Positions 1 through 6,316 of a DNA stretch of 7,001 bases are shown here, one piece after another. Source of the stretch: Ignavibacteriales bacterium UBA6490 (GTDB taxonomy: Bacteria > Bacteroidota > Ignavibacteria > Ignavibacteriales > Ignavibacteriaceae); assembly GCA_002435365.1 (NCBI GenBank), contig DJMM01000111.1:1-7001 (forward strand), given 5' to 3'. How positions within the stretch are numbered: the stretch's first letter is position 1; every line of letters starts with the position of its first letter. Position numbers and translations under genes: made by a program. Under the pieces are notes generated by a model. It was not told the DNA's origin, did no database searches, and worked only from the letters and a program-made list of their open reading frames with translations.

Positions 1-100
1 TTTTTCATTTACTCTCAGGATTATTAACCTAAAATATAGCTATTTATTTGATATATTTTAACAGAAAAAAACAGTGCACCGGAAGAAAAGTTCAAAGTAA

Positions 101-129
101 GGGAGTTCATCTTATTATTCTGAATTCCC
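101..129 (-). repeat. Imperfect inverted repeat (weak terminator candidate)
   Basis: Arms GGGAGTTCA (101-109) and TGAATTCCC (121-129) pair over nine positions with one G/T wobble, around an 11-nt loop. On the minus strand, the direction of the polysaccharide operon, the wobble becomes an A/C mismatch and the stem is followed by TTACTTT, which is only moderately T-rich. It lies almost 400 bp past the last operon gene. It may equally be part of the dispersed repeat overlapping it. Confidence 0.3.
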
Positions 130-153
130 CCACAGAGTAGTACGAAGAATTGC
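112..153. repeat. Degenerate dispersed-repeat-like block, copy 1
   Basis: The block reads roughly TTATTCTGA, then a C-rich/GA-rich core, then ACGAAGAAT. This resembles the widespread intergenic repeat family with consensus TCATTCTGA...ACGAAGAATCT found in many Bacteroidetes-related and environmental genomes. It aligns by eye with the block at 234-276 (shared TTCTG, C-rich centre, ACGnnGAAT end). Assignment to that family is from memory of its appearance, not from a search. Confidence 0.35.
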
Positions 154-233
154 AGCAATTAAAAATCTGTTCGTCAGATGTCCTTCACTTTAAAAGACAA
201 GTGTTCATGAGGCAGGTTCGGGATTTCTACATT

Positions 234-276
234 TTGTCGTTCTGGGCCGGCCCCAGGCGGGGAACGGGGAATCTCC
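234..276. repeat. Degenerate dispersed-repeat-like block, copy 2
   Basis: It begins TTGTCGTTCTG, passes through a GC-rich knot with GGCCGGCC and CCCCAGGCGGGG, and ends ACGGGGAATCTC. This matches the expected form of the TCATTCTGA...GAATCT intergenic repeat more closely than the copy at 112-153. Its GC content is far above that of the surrounding AT-rich intergenic sequence, which supports an inserted origin. Confidence 0.4.
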
Positions 277-322
277 ACTTTTGAATGAAAACGGTAATTA
301 TTACTCTATTCCGGCAGGTTTT

Positions 323-338
323 CAATCAGTTCTGATTG
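323..338. repeat. Short palindrome CAATCAG-TT-CTGATTG
   Basis: Perfect 7-bp arms flank a 2-bp centre. The centre is too short for a good RNA hairpin loop, so a protein-binding site or chance are more likely than a terminator. The core AATCAG recurs in the tandem repeat at 510-529. Confidence 0.3.
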
Positions 339-363
339 GTCTTCAACTCCGGCACACTAAGCA

Positions 364-385
364 CTTACTCTGCGCTTACCCTGCG
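364..385. repeat. 11-bp tandem duplication CTTACTCTGCG / CTTACCCTGCG
   Basis: Two directly adjacent 11-bp units (364-374 and 375-385) differ at one base. A third TGCGC occurs at 401-405. It is non-coding as far as can be seen, and is probably a replication-slippage product or part of a degenerate repeat element. Confidence 0.5.
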
Positions 386-509
386 CACACCCAGCCAAAT
401 TGCGCAGCATGTACCCATGGTGTATGCCGGGTACCGACCAGTTGATAAGGAAAACATCCCATATTGCTACAGATCCAGAGGGATTTTCAGGATTTTAATA
501 GAATTAACC

Positions 510-529
510 AATCAGTCAATCAGTCAATC
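510..529. repeat. 8-bp tandem repeat spanning the stop codon of the second polymerase
   Basis: AATCAGTC occurs at 510-517 and 518-525, followed by a half unit AATC at 526-529. On the coding strand the repeat encodes the last residues (L-T-D) and the TGA stop of the 516-1808 gene. Gain of a unit would leave the protein unchanged. Loss of one unit would remove this TGA and extend the protein by seven residues (WLILLKS) to a TGA near 490. Confidence 0.6.
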
Positions 530-1808
530 GTTCAAGCTTTGGTATTAGAAGTGCAGTAATAATCAGAATTGTTAAGCTGATAGTCCATAAACCGAGTCTG
601 GATACCATAACCACATAGGAGTACCCGATAATAATTCCGGTATAGGTAAGCAGTACCAGACTGAGCATATCTTTCCGGTTCAGCAGTCTGAACCAGAAAA
701 AGGTTGCAGCCATCCCCAGCAGGAACGGGAAAAGGAAAATTCCGGCGTAGCCGAAATCCTCGATTATTTCGCGAAGGTAGGTTCCGGTGTTTGTCCAGAA
801 CGGAATGCGGTAGCCTTCCTGGTAATCAGACGGCCTTTCGATGAGATCAACTTTGGAAAGAATACTGTAGACTGTAAGCAGTGTGTTTTCGCCGAATCCC
901 TTGTTTACATTTTCGTCTTTGAGGAACTGGTTCAGCACTCCCACATGTGCACTGAAATAAAGATAAATAGAAGGTGTGATTATCAATCCTCCCCTGGTTC
1001 CGCTAAGGGCTTTTGTTGCACCGGCAAAGCTTTCATAGGTTCCCCTGATCGATCTGACAACTGATGCCCCGGCAATTAAGATTGCAATAACCACTATCAG
1101 CCCGAACACCTGTCCCCTGCGGCTTACCTTTTCCTTCTGAATTTTTTTATCAGTCTTTACCACGTTCCGGGTAAAGAAGTACGCCAGAAAATACATCATC
1201 AGCGCAATTAATATTCCGGCCCTGCCCACATTAGCAATTTCTTTAAGCACCACGCTCAACAGCGGCAGCAGCGAGATCAAAGTGATCTTTCCCTTATATG
1301 CAGAATACACTCCCGCCACAAACACCCCGGCATAACCGAAAGCCACCAGGTATGGTATCAGTCCAGGAATTTTCTGCTCAATCCTCAGCCGGTAGATCTC
1401 GTTCGCATTTATCAGTATTCCGGGCAGGCTGCCGTACATGCTGAACAATACAGACCAGTGTACCAGGGCATCAAAAAGTCCTATCGAACCGAACAGAATT
1501 ATAACATATTTCAGTAAGTTGGGATTTTTTACAAGTGTAACGGCCCCCCCCCCCCGTTCAACCGCTGAAGGTTTATACACATTTATTAATAAAATAATTC
1601 CGCATATGAAGGAAAAAAGAGCGGCACAGATTACAAACCATGTCTGCGAGGTAAGATCATAATAGCGCAGCAGTTTAATATCATACAGCACCAGCATAAT
1701 TGCCCACGGAACGACATAAATTGTCAAAGGATTGATCCACTTCTGGAAGATATATTTGCCTGAACCGACAACTGAGACTGCAGTAAGGGCAACAAGAAAA
1801 ATAACCAT
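516..1808 (-). CDS. Wzy-like oligosaccharide repeat-unit polymerase (second copy, with poly-G tract)
   Basis: This predicted inner-membrane polymerase of 430 residues should join lipid-linked repeat units on the periplasmic face in a Wzx/Wzy-dependent polysaccharide pathway. It is strongly hydrophobic, with roughly 10-12 membrane segments. Polar stretches are the probable external loops: residues 130-145 (NANEIYRLR) and 247-350 (RSIRGTY, TRGGLIITPS, GFGENT, ERPSDYQ, TNTGTYLRE). Wzy proteins are poorly conserved, so the call rests on topology, length and position after wzz and wzx. It is a tandem paralogue of the 1873-3177 gene: about two-thirds identical overall by eye, and 105 of 120 residues in 247-366. 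A run of 12 G encodes R85-G-G-G-A89; this three-residue insertion is absent from the paralogue. The ATG at 1808 is chosen because both copies start MVI after TAGATGGTTAT. The start lies 64 nt past the preceding stop, with no terminator between. G/C-ending codons look commoner than in the paralogue. Confidence 0.82.
   Translation of the reverse strand: MVIFLVALTAVSVVGSGKYIFQKWINPLTIYVVPWAIMLVLYDIKLLRYYDLTSQTWFVICAALFSFICGIILLINVYKPSAVERGGGAVTLVKNPNLLKYVIILFGSIGLFDALVHWSVLFSMYGSLPGILINANEIYRLRIEQKIPGLIPYLVAFGYAGVFVAGVYSAYKGKITLISLLPLLSVVLKEIANVGRAGILIALMMYFLAYFFTRNVVKTDKKIQKEKVSRRGQVFGLIVVIAILIAGASVVRSIRGTYESFAGATKALSGTRGGLIITPSIYLYFSAHVGVLNQFLKDENVNKGFGENTLLTVYSILSKVDLIERPSDYQEGYRIPFWTNTGTYLREIIEDFGYAGIFLFPFLLGMAATFFWFRLLNRKDMLSLVLLTYTGIIIGYSYVVMVSRLGLWTISLTILIITALLIPKLERLTD
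1544..1555 (-). repeat. Homopolymer (G)12 on the coding strand, candidate phase-variation tract
   Basis: Twelve consecutive C on the plus strand, G on the coding strand, lie inside codons 85-89 of the second polymerase gene. The present length keeps the frame open. With 11 G the frame closes at TAA (complement of 1529-1531), giving about 92 residues. With 13 G it closes at TGA (complement of 1471-1473), giving about 112 residues. Long poly-G/C runs in surface-glycan genes are established slipped-strand switches in Campylobacter, Helicobacter and Neisseria. No other run of this length is in the window. Confidence 0.7.
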
Positions 1809-1872
1809 CTATTCTCAATAATTAACTGGAATTAAATTTAGTGGTAAATAGTAAACAGATAAATATAAGGTA

Positions 1873-3177
1873 TTAATAGTCACTTTCTGAATTTCTTACT
1901 GGAATGGTATCTAGCATCGGTATAAGAACAGCAGTAATCAAGACCACAGAAAAACTGATTGTCCATATTCCCGACCTGGTGATCATCATCAAAAAGGAGA
2001 TACCGATAATAGAACTCAAATATGTCAGCAGCACCAGGCTGAGCAGATCTTTCTTTTCGGACAACCTGAACCAGCTGAACATTGCAGACATACCAAGCAA
2101 AAAAGGAAAAACAAATATCCCAACATAACCGAAGTCCTCGATCAGCTCCCGTAAATAAGTACCGGTATTTGTCCAGAAAGGCACCCGGTAGCCGTCCTGG
2201 TAATCTGAGGGTCTCTCCACCAGATCGAACTTGGATAAAATACTATAAGCAGTGAGAAAGGTATTCTCGCCAAATCCTTTATTAACATTCTGATCCTTCA
2301 AAAACTGGTTAAGCACTCCGATGTGTGCACTGAAGTAGAGATAAATAGATGGTGTAATTACCAATCCGCCCCTGGTTTTACTGAGTGCTTTGCTGGCGCC
2401 TGCAAAATTTTCATAAGTTCCCCTTATCGATCTGACCACAGAAGCGCCTGTAACCAGAATTACTATTACCGTTACAATACTTAAAATCTGTGTTCTTATA
2501 CTTATTTTCTTCCTCTGCAGTTTGCCCGCCGATTTAAGAACATGCCCGGCAAAAAAATATGAAAGCAGGTATATAAGGAAAGCAAGCAGTATACCTGATC
2601 TTCCGACATTCGCAATTTCCTTCAGAACAACATCCAGCAGAGGAAAGACCGATATCATAGTTATTCTGCCCCGGTACGCTGAATACACACCGGCAAAAAA
2701 AACAGCAGAGTAGCTGAACCCTACTAAATAAGGAATAATCCCGGGAATCTTATTCTCGATTCTAAGCCTGTAAATTTCGTTGGCATGAATAATTATCCCG
2801 GGAAGACTACCGTACATTTTAAATAGCACCGACCAGTGAACTATTACATCAATCAGACCTATAGATGCAAAAATTATTATTACATACTTCAGAATATTAA
2901 CATTATTAACAAATACATATTGTTTAACCGAGTCTGAAGGTTTGTGCAGAATTTTGATGAGCAGAATTCCGCAGATAAATGAAAAAAGCGCGGCTCCGGC
3001 CACCAGCCAGGTCATGGAGGTCAGCTCATAATATCTGAGAAAATTCAAATCATATAATATAAGCATCATGGACCAGGGAAGAATATAAATAGATAATGGA
3101 TTCAGCCATTTCCCGAAAATCTGCTTTCCCATGATCAGCAACAATGTCAAAAGCAATATTATAATGAGGATAACCAT
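1873..3177 (-). CDS. Wzy-like oligosaccharide repeat-unit polymerase (first copy)
   Basis: A 434-residue polytopic membrane protein, predicted to polymerise undecaprenyl-linked oligosaccharide units at the periplasmic side of the inner membrane. Hydrophobic segments alternate with conserved polar loops: HANEIYRLR near 131-139, then residues 244-363 with VRSIRGTYE, TRGGLVITPS, NKGFGENT, ERPSDYQ and WTNTGTYLRE. It has no enzyme signature beyond the general Wzy pattern (arginine-rich external loops, 10-12 helices). The start ATG at 3177-3175 overlaps the end of the flippase gene by 19 nt, implying translational coupling; no strong Shine-Dalgarno sequence precedes it. Where the downstream paralogue carries the poly-G insertion, this copy reads DSVKQYVFV with no homopolymer. 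Its C-terminus is a few residues longer (PVRNSESDY) and differs from the paralogue. An O-antigen ligase is an alternative, but the close paralogy and operon position favour polymerase. Confidence 0.82.
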   Translation of the reverse strand: MVILIIILLLTLLLIMGKQIFGKWLNPLSIYILPWSMMLILYDLNFLRYYELTSMTWLVAGAALFSFICGILLIKILHKPSDSVKQYVFVNNVNILKYVIIIFASIGLIDVIVHWSVLFKMYGSLPGIIIHANEIYRLRIENKIPGIIPYLVGFSYSAVFFAGVYSAYRGRITMISVFPLLDVVLKEIANVGRSGILLAFLIYLLSYFFAGHVLKSAGKLQRKKISIRTQILSIVTVIVILVTGASVVRSIRGTYENFAGASKALSKTRGGLVITPSIYLYFSAHIGVLNQFLKDQNVNKGFGENTFLTAYSILSKFDLVERPSDYQDGYRVPFWTNTGTYLRELIEDFGYVGIFVFPFLLGMSAMFSWFRLSEKKDLLSLVLLTYLSSIIGISFLMMITRSGIWTISFSVVLITAVLIPMLDTIPVRNSESDY

Positions 3178-4610
3178 CTACTGCTAAGATTAATTTTAAA
3201 CAATGAAAGAAGTTTCCTGATCTCTTCGCCGGAAAAATATCTCAAGCCAATAATTACTGCTACAAAAAATACAGGACTTAATATTATATACAGCGGAAGG
3301 GACAGATATGCAAGCAGGTAAAAAACTGCAGCTGAACTTACTCCCCAAACCGCTATCTTTATAAAACTAAGAGTAAAATTCAATTTTATTTTCCTGGTTA
3401 TGTAAAAAATAAAACTCAAACCCGCAAAACCGGAAATTATTTTAGAAACGGCCGGTGCAACATAAGAAAGATCCATTATAAGCATTAGGGTAATGCCCAG
3501 GTTGATAACCACCATCAATGCTGCATATATAAAATTCCACTTCTGCATCTTATAGGCGGTCAGATAATCGTTTATCATAAAGCTTATGAAAATGAAAACC
3601 TGGCTCCACAATAAAAATACAAGCGGTTTGCTGCTCAGTCTGTAGCTGCCGCCCAGTATCATTGTAACAATCTCCTCCGATTTAAAAGTAACAAACAGCG
3701 CTACAAAGAAGGAAAACAGAATAACCACCTTTATACCAAGACTCATCACTGAGGTGTTTTGTTTTTCATTCAGTCCCATGTTCTTGGAAATTGACGGGAA
3801 GATAGTTGCAATAAGTGCTGTTGGAAAAATGTAAAGGGGAAACGATAGTCTTACTGCGCCAGAAAAAATTCCGGTGGCATAGCTGTCCTTGAAATATTTC
3901 AGCAGGATAATATCTGCCTGCTGGTATACTACCATCAAAAGAGAATAGCCATAAAGGGGCAGCGCCTGCTTGATAATTTCCTTCGCCTGTGAAAGCTCGG
4001 GTCTGAAGCGGTAACCGTATTTTTTTCCAAGCATAAAAAGCAGGAACAGAAATCCGGGCAGGTTTGAGAAGGTATAGGCAAAAACGAAATAAAAAATACC
4101 GCCGTTCAGCACCGGCATAAGCAGCACCAGGACAAGCAGCAGCAGATTATCAATCAGGTTAAACAGCATCGGGAAGTGCATCTTCAGATCAACCTTGAAC
4201 GGCACTTCCAGCACATCCCTGAAGTTCTGGTATTTTGCAGAAAATATTATACCGACGCAGAGAATATTGCTCAGCAGGATTTCAGCATTGCTGAAGCTGA
4301 AAATTAACGCTGCTGCGTTGAACATCACTACAAAAACAATGAATGAGCTCAGCTTCAGAATTATGGCCGAATTCATAAAGGAATGATCGCCGGGATTTTT
4401 GGAAGTATCCCTGAAAATTATGGGGTTCAGGCCCATATCGATGAATTTTGAGAGGATGCCTATTATTGCAATCAGGTAGCTGAAATCCCCGAACAGGTTA
4501 ACATCAAGGTACCGCGCTGTTAAAACGATGGAGAAAAAATTAAGCAGCAGGTTAAGGATATTTCCAACAGTAAGGGAAATTATATTTTTTAATATTTTAT
4601 CTAAATGCAA
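3159..4610 (-). CDS. Wzx-type polysaccharide repeat-unit flippase
   Basis: A 483-residue membrane protein of the polysaccharide biosynthesis/MATE-like (MOP) exporter superfamily, predicted to flip lipid-linked oligosaccharide from the cytoplasmic to the periplasmic leaflet. The N-terminus shows the family hallmark: a first helix (about 8-31) followed by ARYLDVNLFGDFSYL (32-46), matching the usual aRYLg..xFG.y pattern. About 12-14 hydrophobic segments fill the rest, and the length is typical (400-500). A second family-like region is near 210-240 (KQALPLYGYSLLMVVYQQADIILL). The start is a TTG at 4610-4608, since no ATG or GTG lies between it and an upstream in-frame stop at 4644-4646. An ATT codon at 4622-4620, with GGAAA just before, is a less likely alternative. 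The next internal Met is residue 59, too late for the family. The 73-nt gap from the chain-length gene holds a strong inverted repeat, and the 3' end overlaps the next gene by 19 nt. Confidence 0.88.
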   Translation of the reverse strand: MHLDKILKNIISLTVGNILNLLLNFFSIVLTARYLDVNLFGDFSYLIAIIGILSKFIDMGLNPIIFRDTSKNPGDHSFMNSAIILKLSSFIVFVVMFNAAALIFSFSNAEILLSNILCVGIIFSAKYQNFRDVLEVPFKVDLKMHFPMLFNLIDNLLLLVLVLLMPVLNGGIFYFVFAYTFSNLPGFLFLLFMLGKKYGYRFRPELSQAKEIIKQALPLYGYSLLMVVYQQADIILLKYFKDSYATGIFSGAVRLSFPLYIFPTALIATIFPSISKNMGLNEKQNTSVMSLGIKVVILFSFFVALFVTFKSEEIVTMILGGSYRLSSKPLVFLLWSQVFIFISFMINDYLTAYKMQKWNFIYAALMVVINLGITLMLIMDLSYVAPAVSKIISGFAGLSFIFYITRKIKLNFTLSFIKIAVWGVSSAAVFYLLAYLSLPLYIILSPVFFVAVIIGLRYFSGEEIRKLLSLFKINLSSRWLSSL

Positions 4611-4631
4611 GTGTTTCCAAATGAAAGATTT

Positions 4632-4671
4632 CCGCAGGCAGGTTTACAAAGATCTCAAAAACCTGCCGCGG
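4632..4671 (-). repeat. Long inverted repeat between the chain-length and flippase genes
   Basis: Arms CCGC-A-GGCAGGTTT (4632-4645) and AAACCTGCCGCGG (4659-4671) form a 13-bp stem with a single bulged A, around a 13-nt loop. It fills most of the 73-nt gap between two co-directional genes and ends 21 nt before the flippase start. On the transcribed strand it is followed by AAATCTTTC rather than a U-run, so a strong intrinsic terminator is unlikely. An mRNA-processing or stabilising hairpin, a partial attenuator, or a small REP-like element fit better. Confidence 0.6.
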
Positions 4672-4683
4672 TGAAATGATTTA

Positions 4684-5898
4684 TTATCTGATCCTGTAAA
4701 ATTTTTCGAGCTTTGAATAGAATTTTGTTTCCTTCTCCTCAAATGTATTTTCACTGATCTCCCCTTTTTTAAGTTTTTCTGCGCGGGCAATCATTATCAT
4801 AAAAACAAACAAGAATGGGAAAAAGAAAAACATAACCACAAGCATTCTTTTGGGTTCATATTTTAATTGCGGCGGTACGGCATCGTCAAGCACTAAAACA
4901 GTGGGGATGCTCTTTTGTTCATCGATCCTTGCTTTTTCATACAGTGGTAGGATTATCTCCATAATCTTTCCCTGGATTTCAAGTTCCCTGTAAAGCCTTA
5001 TATAAGTCTTATAAATTTCCGGCAGCTGTTTGAAAGGGAACAATATCAGTGAACTTTCAGAAAGTGTATTTGCGGACTCCAGTTCCTTCAGCTTCTTTTT
5101 CAATATATCTATCTGTTCCTGGGAATTTTTGACCAGCGGTGAATTTTCACCAAGCTGTGCTTTCAATCCGTATAAAAATATCTCCTTCTGAATAACCTGC
5201 GCTTCAATTTCACCGACAGTTTTATAGGCAGCTTCAAGCTGTTCAGGAACGGCATAAATACCATATTTTTTCTGGAAGATTTCCATAGAATCCTCAGCCG
5301 TCTTAAGATCCTGTAAATTCTTAACATATCTCAGCTCAATGAACTCCCGGTTGCTTTTAGCCTGCTGAATATTAAATTTTTTATTCAGACTATCCAGTAC
5401 GCTCACCAGATAATTTGCAATCAGCGCGCTGGTATCGGGATTCTCGTGAATCACGCTTACTTCGATCATCATATTATCATTTACTTCAGATGAAATTATT
5501 TTGCGGGTTGCTTTTAATGCTTTATCGTAATTTTTCTGATTTATCTCAAAATAATCCATCAGCTTAAACTTATCCACCACACTTTGAAGCACAGTCCGGC
5601 TTTCCAGAATTCCCATCATATCATCCAATGAAGCTGCTGAAGAACTAAGCTTTCCACCCAGAAACGGTGCTGCACTTGACAGAAGACCGGAAAGCTGTCC
5701 GCCGCCCAGCAGATTATCTTCTTTGGGCATCATTACCACTGCGGTCGACTTAAAAGTCTCCGTGATCAACAGTGAATAAACTATAGATATGATCAGAATG
5801 ATTAAAAGGTTGATAGTCAGGAATTTCCGCCATTTGAACAGCGAGTTAAGAAATTCATTAAAACCTGATTTCTTTGGAGTTTCTTCAGTCATCTGCAT
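4684..5898 (-). CDS. Wzz-type polysaccharide chain-length determinant (co-polymerase)
   Basis: A 404-residue inner-membrane protein that should control the modal length of the polymer made by Wzy. Architecture is typical of the Wzz/FepE family: a short cytoplasmic N-terminus, TM1 at about 26-45, a long periplasmic domain, a C-terminal TM2 at about 352-371, and a basic cytoplasmic tail. The periplasmic part has a predicted helical or coiled-coil stretch from about 185 to 290. Just before TM2 is the proline-rich signature PPQLKYEPKR (342-351), the usual PP..P..P+R motif. No Walker motifs or tyrosine-rich kinase tail follow, so it is not a Wzc-type autokinase. It appears to be the first gene of the minus-strand operon, with a divergent promoter region upstream. 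ATG 5898 is used; a second in-frame ATG two codons later is equally possible because the upstream AT-rich sequence has no clear Shine-Dalgarno site. It ends in a double stop (TAA TAA). Confidence 0.9.
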   Translation of the reverse strand: MQMTEETPKKSGFNEFLNSLFKWRKFLTINLLIILIISIVYSLLITETFKSTAVVMMPKEDNLLGGGQLSGLLSSAAPFLGGKLSSSAASLDDMMGILESRTVLQSVVDKFKLMDYFEINQKNYDKALKATRKIISSEVNDNMMIEVSVIHENPDTSALIANYLVSVLDSLNKKFNIQQAKSNREFIELRYVKNLQDLKTAEDSMEIFQKKYGIYAVPEQLEAAYKTVGEIEAQVIQKEIFLYGLKAQLGENSPLVKNSQEQIDILKKKLKELESANTLSESSLILFPFKQLPEIYKTYIRLYRELEIQGKIMEIILPLYEKARIDEQKSIPTVLVLDDAVPPQLKYEPKRMLVVMFFFFPFLFVFMIMIARAEKLKKGEISENTFEEKETKFYSKLEKFYRIR

Positions 5899-5924
5899 TT
5901 TCTTTATTTATTATTTTTATTATT

Positions 5925-5956
5925 AAAATTTAACACATTTTAAGTTCTTTAAGCAA
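5925..5956 (-). promoter_or_regulatory. Candidate promoter of the polysaccharide operon
   Basis: On the minus strand, TTGCTT (complement of 5951-5956) is followed after 17 nt by TTAAAT, or after 21 nt from the TTG by TAAATTTT (complement of 5925-5932). The latter matches the Bacteroidetes TAnnTTTG box at seven of eight positions. Transcription would start about 18-20 nt before the ATG at 5898. The surroundings are AT-rich, so chance matches are common. Confidence 0.35.
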
Positions 5957-6090
5957 CATTAATAAATTCCCCATAAGCAGATTTCCCGTTTTTACAAGAA
6001 TTGGCCTGTTTCGGGTAACAAACCATTAAACCTCATTTTAGGAGCAGGAGTGTGATTTTCGTATCAGGGACAATATTTTGACCTCTCTAC

Positions 6091-6120
6091 TTGACAAATT
6101 GCTATTTTAGTGTATTTTTG
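6091..6120 (+). promoter_or_regulatory. Promoter for the small-protein gene (TTGACA / TATTTTTG)
   Basis: TTGACA at 6091-6096 and TATTTTTG at 6113-6120 give TTG-N19-TAnnTTTG, an exact match to the Bacteroidetes primary-sigma consensus. Read as a sigma-70 site it is TTGACA-N16-TATTTT. The transcript would start near 6126, inside an eight-A run, giving a leader of about 205 nt before the gene at 6333. Confidence 0.65.
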
Positions 6121-6150
6121 CATAAAAAAAAGGATAAAGTTATAGTCTGA

Positions 6151-6196
6151 TTTGCTACAGTGTTAAATTTTTTAATTTTTTAACCAGTGTAGCAAA
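6151..6196 (+). repeat. Leader inverted repeat TTTGCTACA...TGTAGCAAA
   Basis: Perfect 9-bp arms at 6151-6159 and 6188-6196 are extended inward, past a small mismatch and indel, by TTAA/TTAA pairing (TTAAA at 6163-6167 with TTTAA at 6179-6183). The centre is A/T only. It starts about 25 nt after the predicted transcription start. It could be an RNA hairpin in the leader or a DNA operator for the helix-turn-helix protein encoded downstream. Confidence 0.5.
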
Positions 6197-6199
6197 GTT

Positions 6200-6316
6200 A
6201 TGCCGATTTGGAGCATTTGTACTCTGGTCGGTTTTTTGATGCAAAACAGGAACTTTTTAATTAAGGAGACCGTATATAGAAAGATTCGATACTATACCCA
6301 GGTAACGCATATTTAA
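6200..6316 (+). CDS. Possible 38-residue leader peptide
   Basis: An ATG at 6200 opens a frame of 38 codons ending at TAA 6314-6316, 16 nt before the start of the 83-residue gene. The product (starting MPIWSICTLVG) resembles nothing I know. There is no convincing Shine-Dalgarno site; only AGCAAAG precedes it. It begins just after the leader inverted repeat and runs through the candidate attenuator at 6203-6237, which is why it is recorded. It may well be chance. Confidence 0.15.
   Translation: MPIWSICTLVGFLMQNRNFLIKETVYRKIRYYTQVTHI
6203..6237 (+). terminator. Candidate attenuator-type hairpin with T6 in the leader
   Basis: CCGATT at 6203-6208 pairs with GGTCGG at 6226-6231 (four Watson-Crick plus two G/U pairs). 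After a small internal loop, GAG 6211-6213 pairs with CTC 6222-6224. Six T follow at 6232-6237. The stem is moderate, so termination would be partial. ACCAG at 6183-6187 could instead pair with CTGGT at 6224-6228, an alternative fold that would disrupt it. Confidence 0.3.

Larger units (their letters stand above)
1..515. other. Gene-free region with small repeats downstream of the polymerase pair
   Basis: I see no convincing coding region here. Possible short frames lack ribosome binding sites and have no family resemblance. The stretch contains a hairpin at 101-129, two repeat-like blocks at 112-153 and 234-276, a GC-rich knot at 246-268 (nested GGCCGGCC and CCCC-AGGC-GGGG), a 7-bp palindrome at 323-338, an 11-bp tandem duplication at 364-385, a hairpin with 6-bp arms GTACCC/GGGTAC at 411-434, and an 8-bp tandem repeat at 510-529. 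Such density of small repeats without a gene suggests an accumulation site for dispersed repeats or remnants of a lost element. No clear intrinsic terminator for the upstream minus-strand operon is visible; the hairpin at 101-129 is only a weak candidate. Confidence 0.6.

Noticed and set aside
336..548. Plus-strand 70-codon open frame with a TTG start
   Set aside because: No ribosome binding site, no family resemblance, runs through short repeats and into the 3' end of the polymerase gene; most likely chance.
1438..1662. Plus-strand 74-codon frame across the poly-C tract
   Set aside because: Antisense shadow of the polymerase gene, whose membrane-protein reading and paralogy are clear on the other strand.
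1904..2713. Two plus-strand frames (1904-2128 and 2522-2713) antisense to the first polymerase
   Set aside because: Shadows of the 1873-3177 gene; no ribosome binding site or recognisable product.
4195..4386. Plus-strand 63-codon frame antisense to the flippase gene
   Set aside because: Shadow of the flippase reading frame; no independent support.
6251..6274. AAGGAG followed by a possible start in the leader
   Set aside because: No ATG, GTG or TTG lies at a usable distance behind the AAGGAG near 6263; it falls inside the 38-codon frame and is probably chance.
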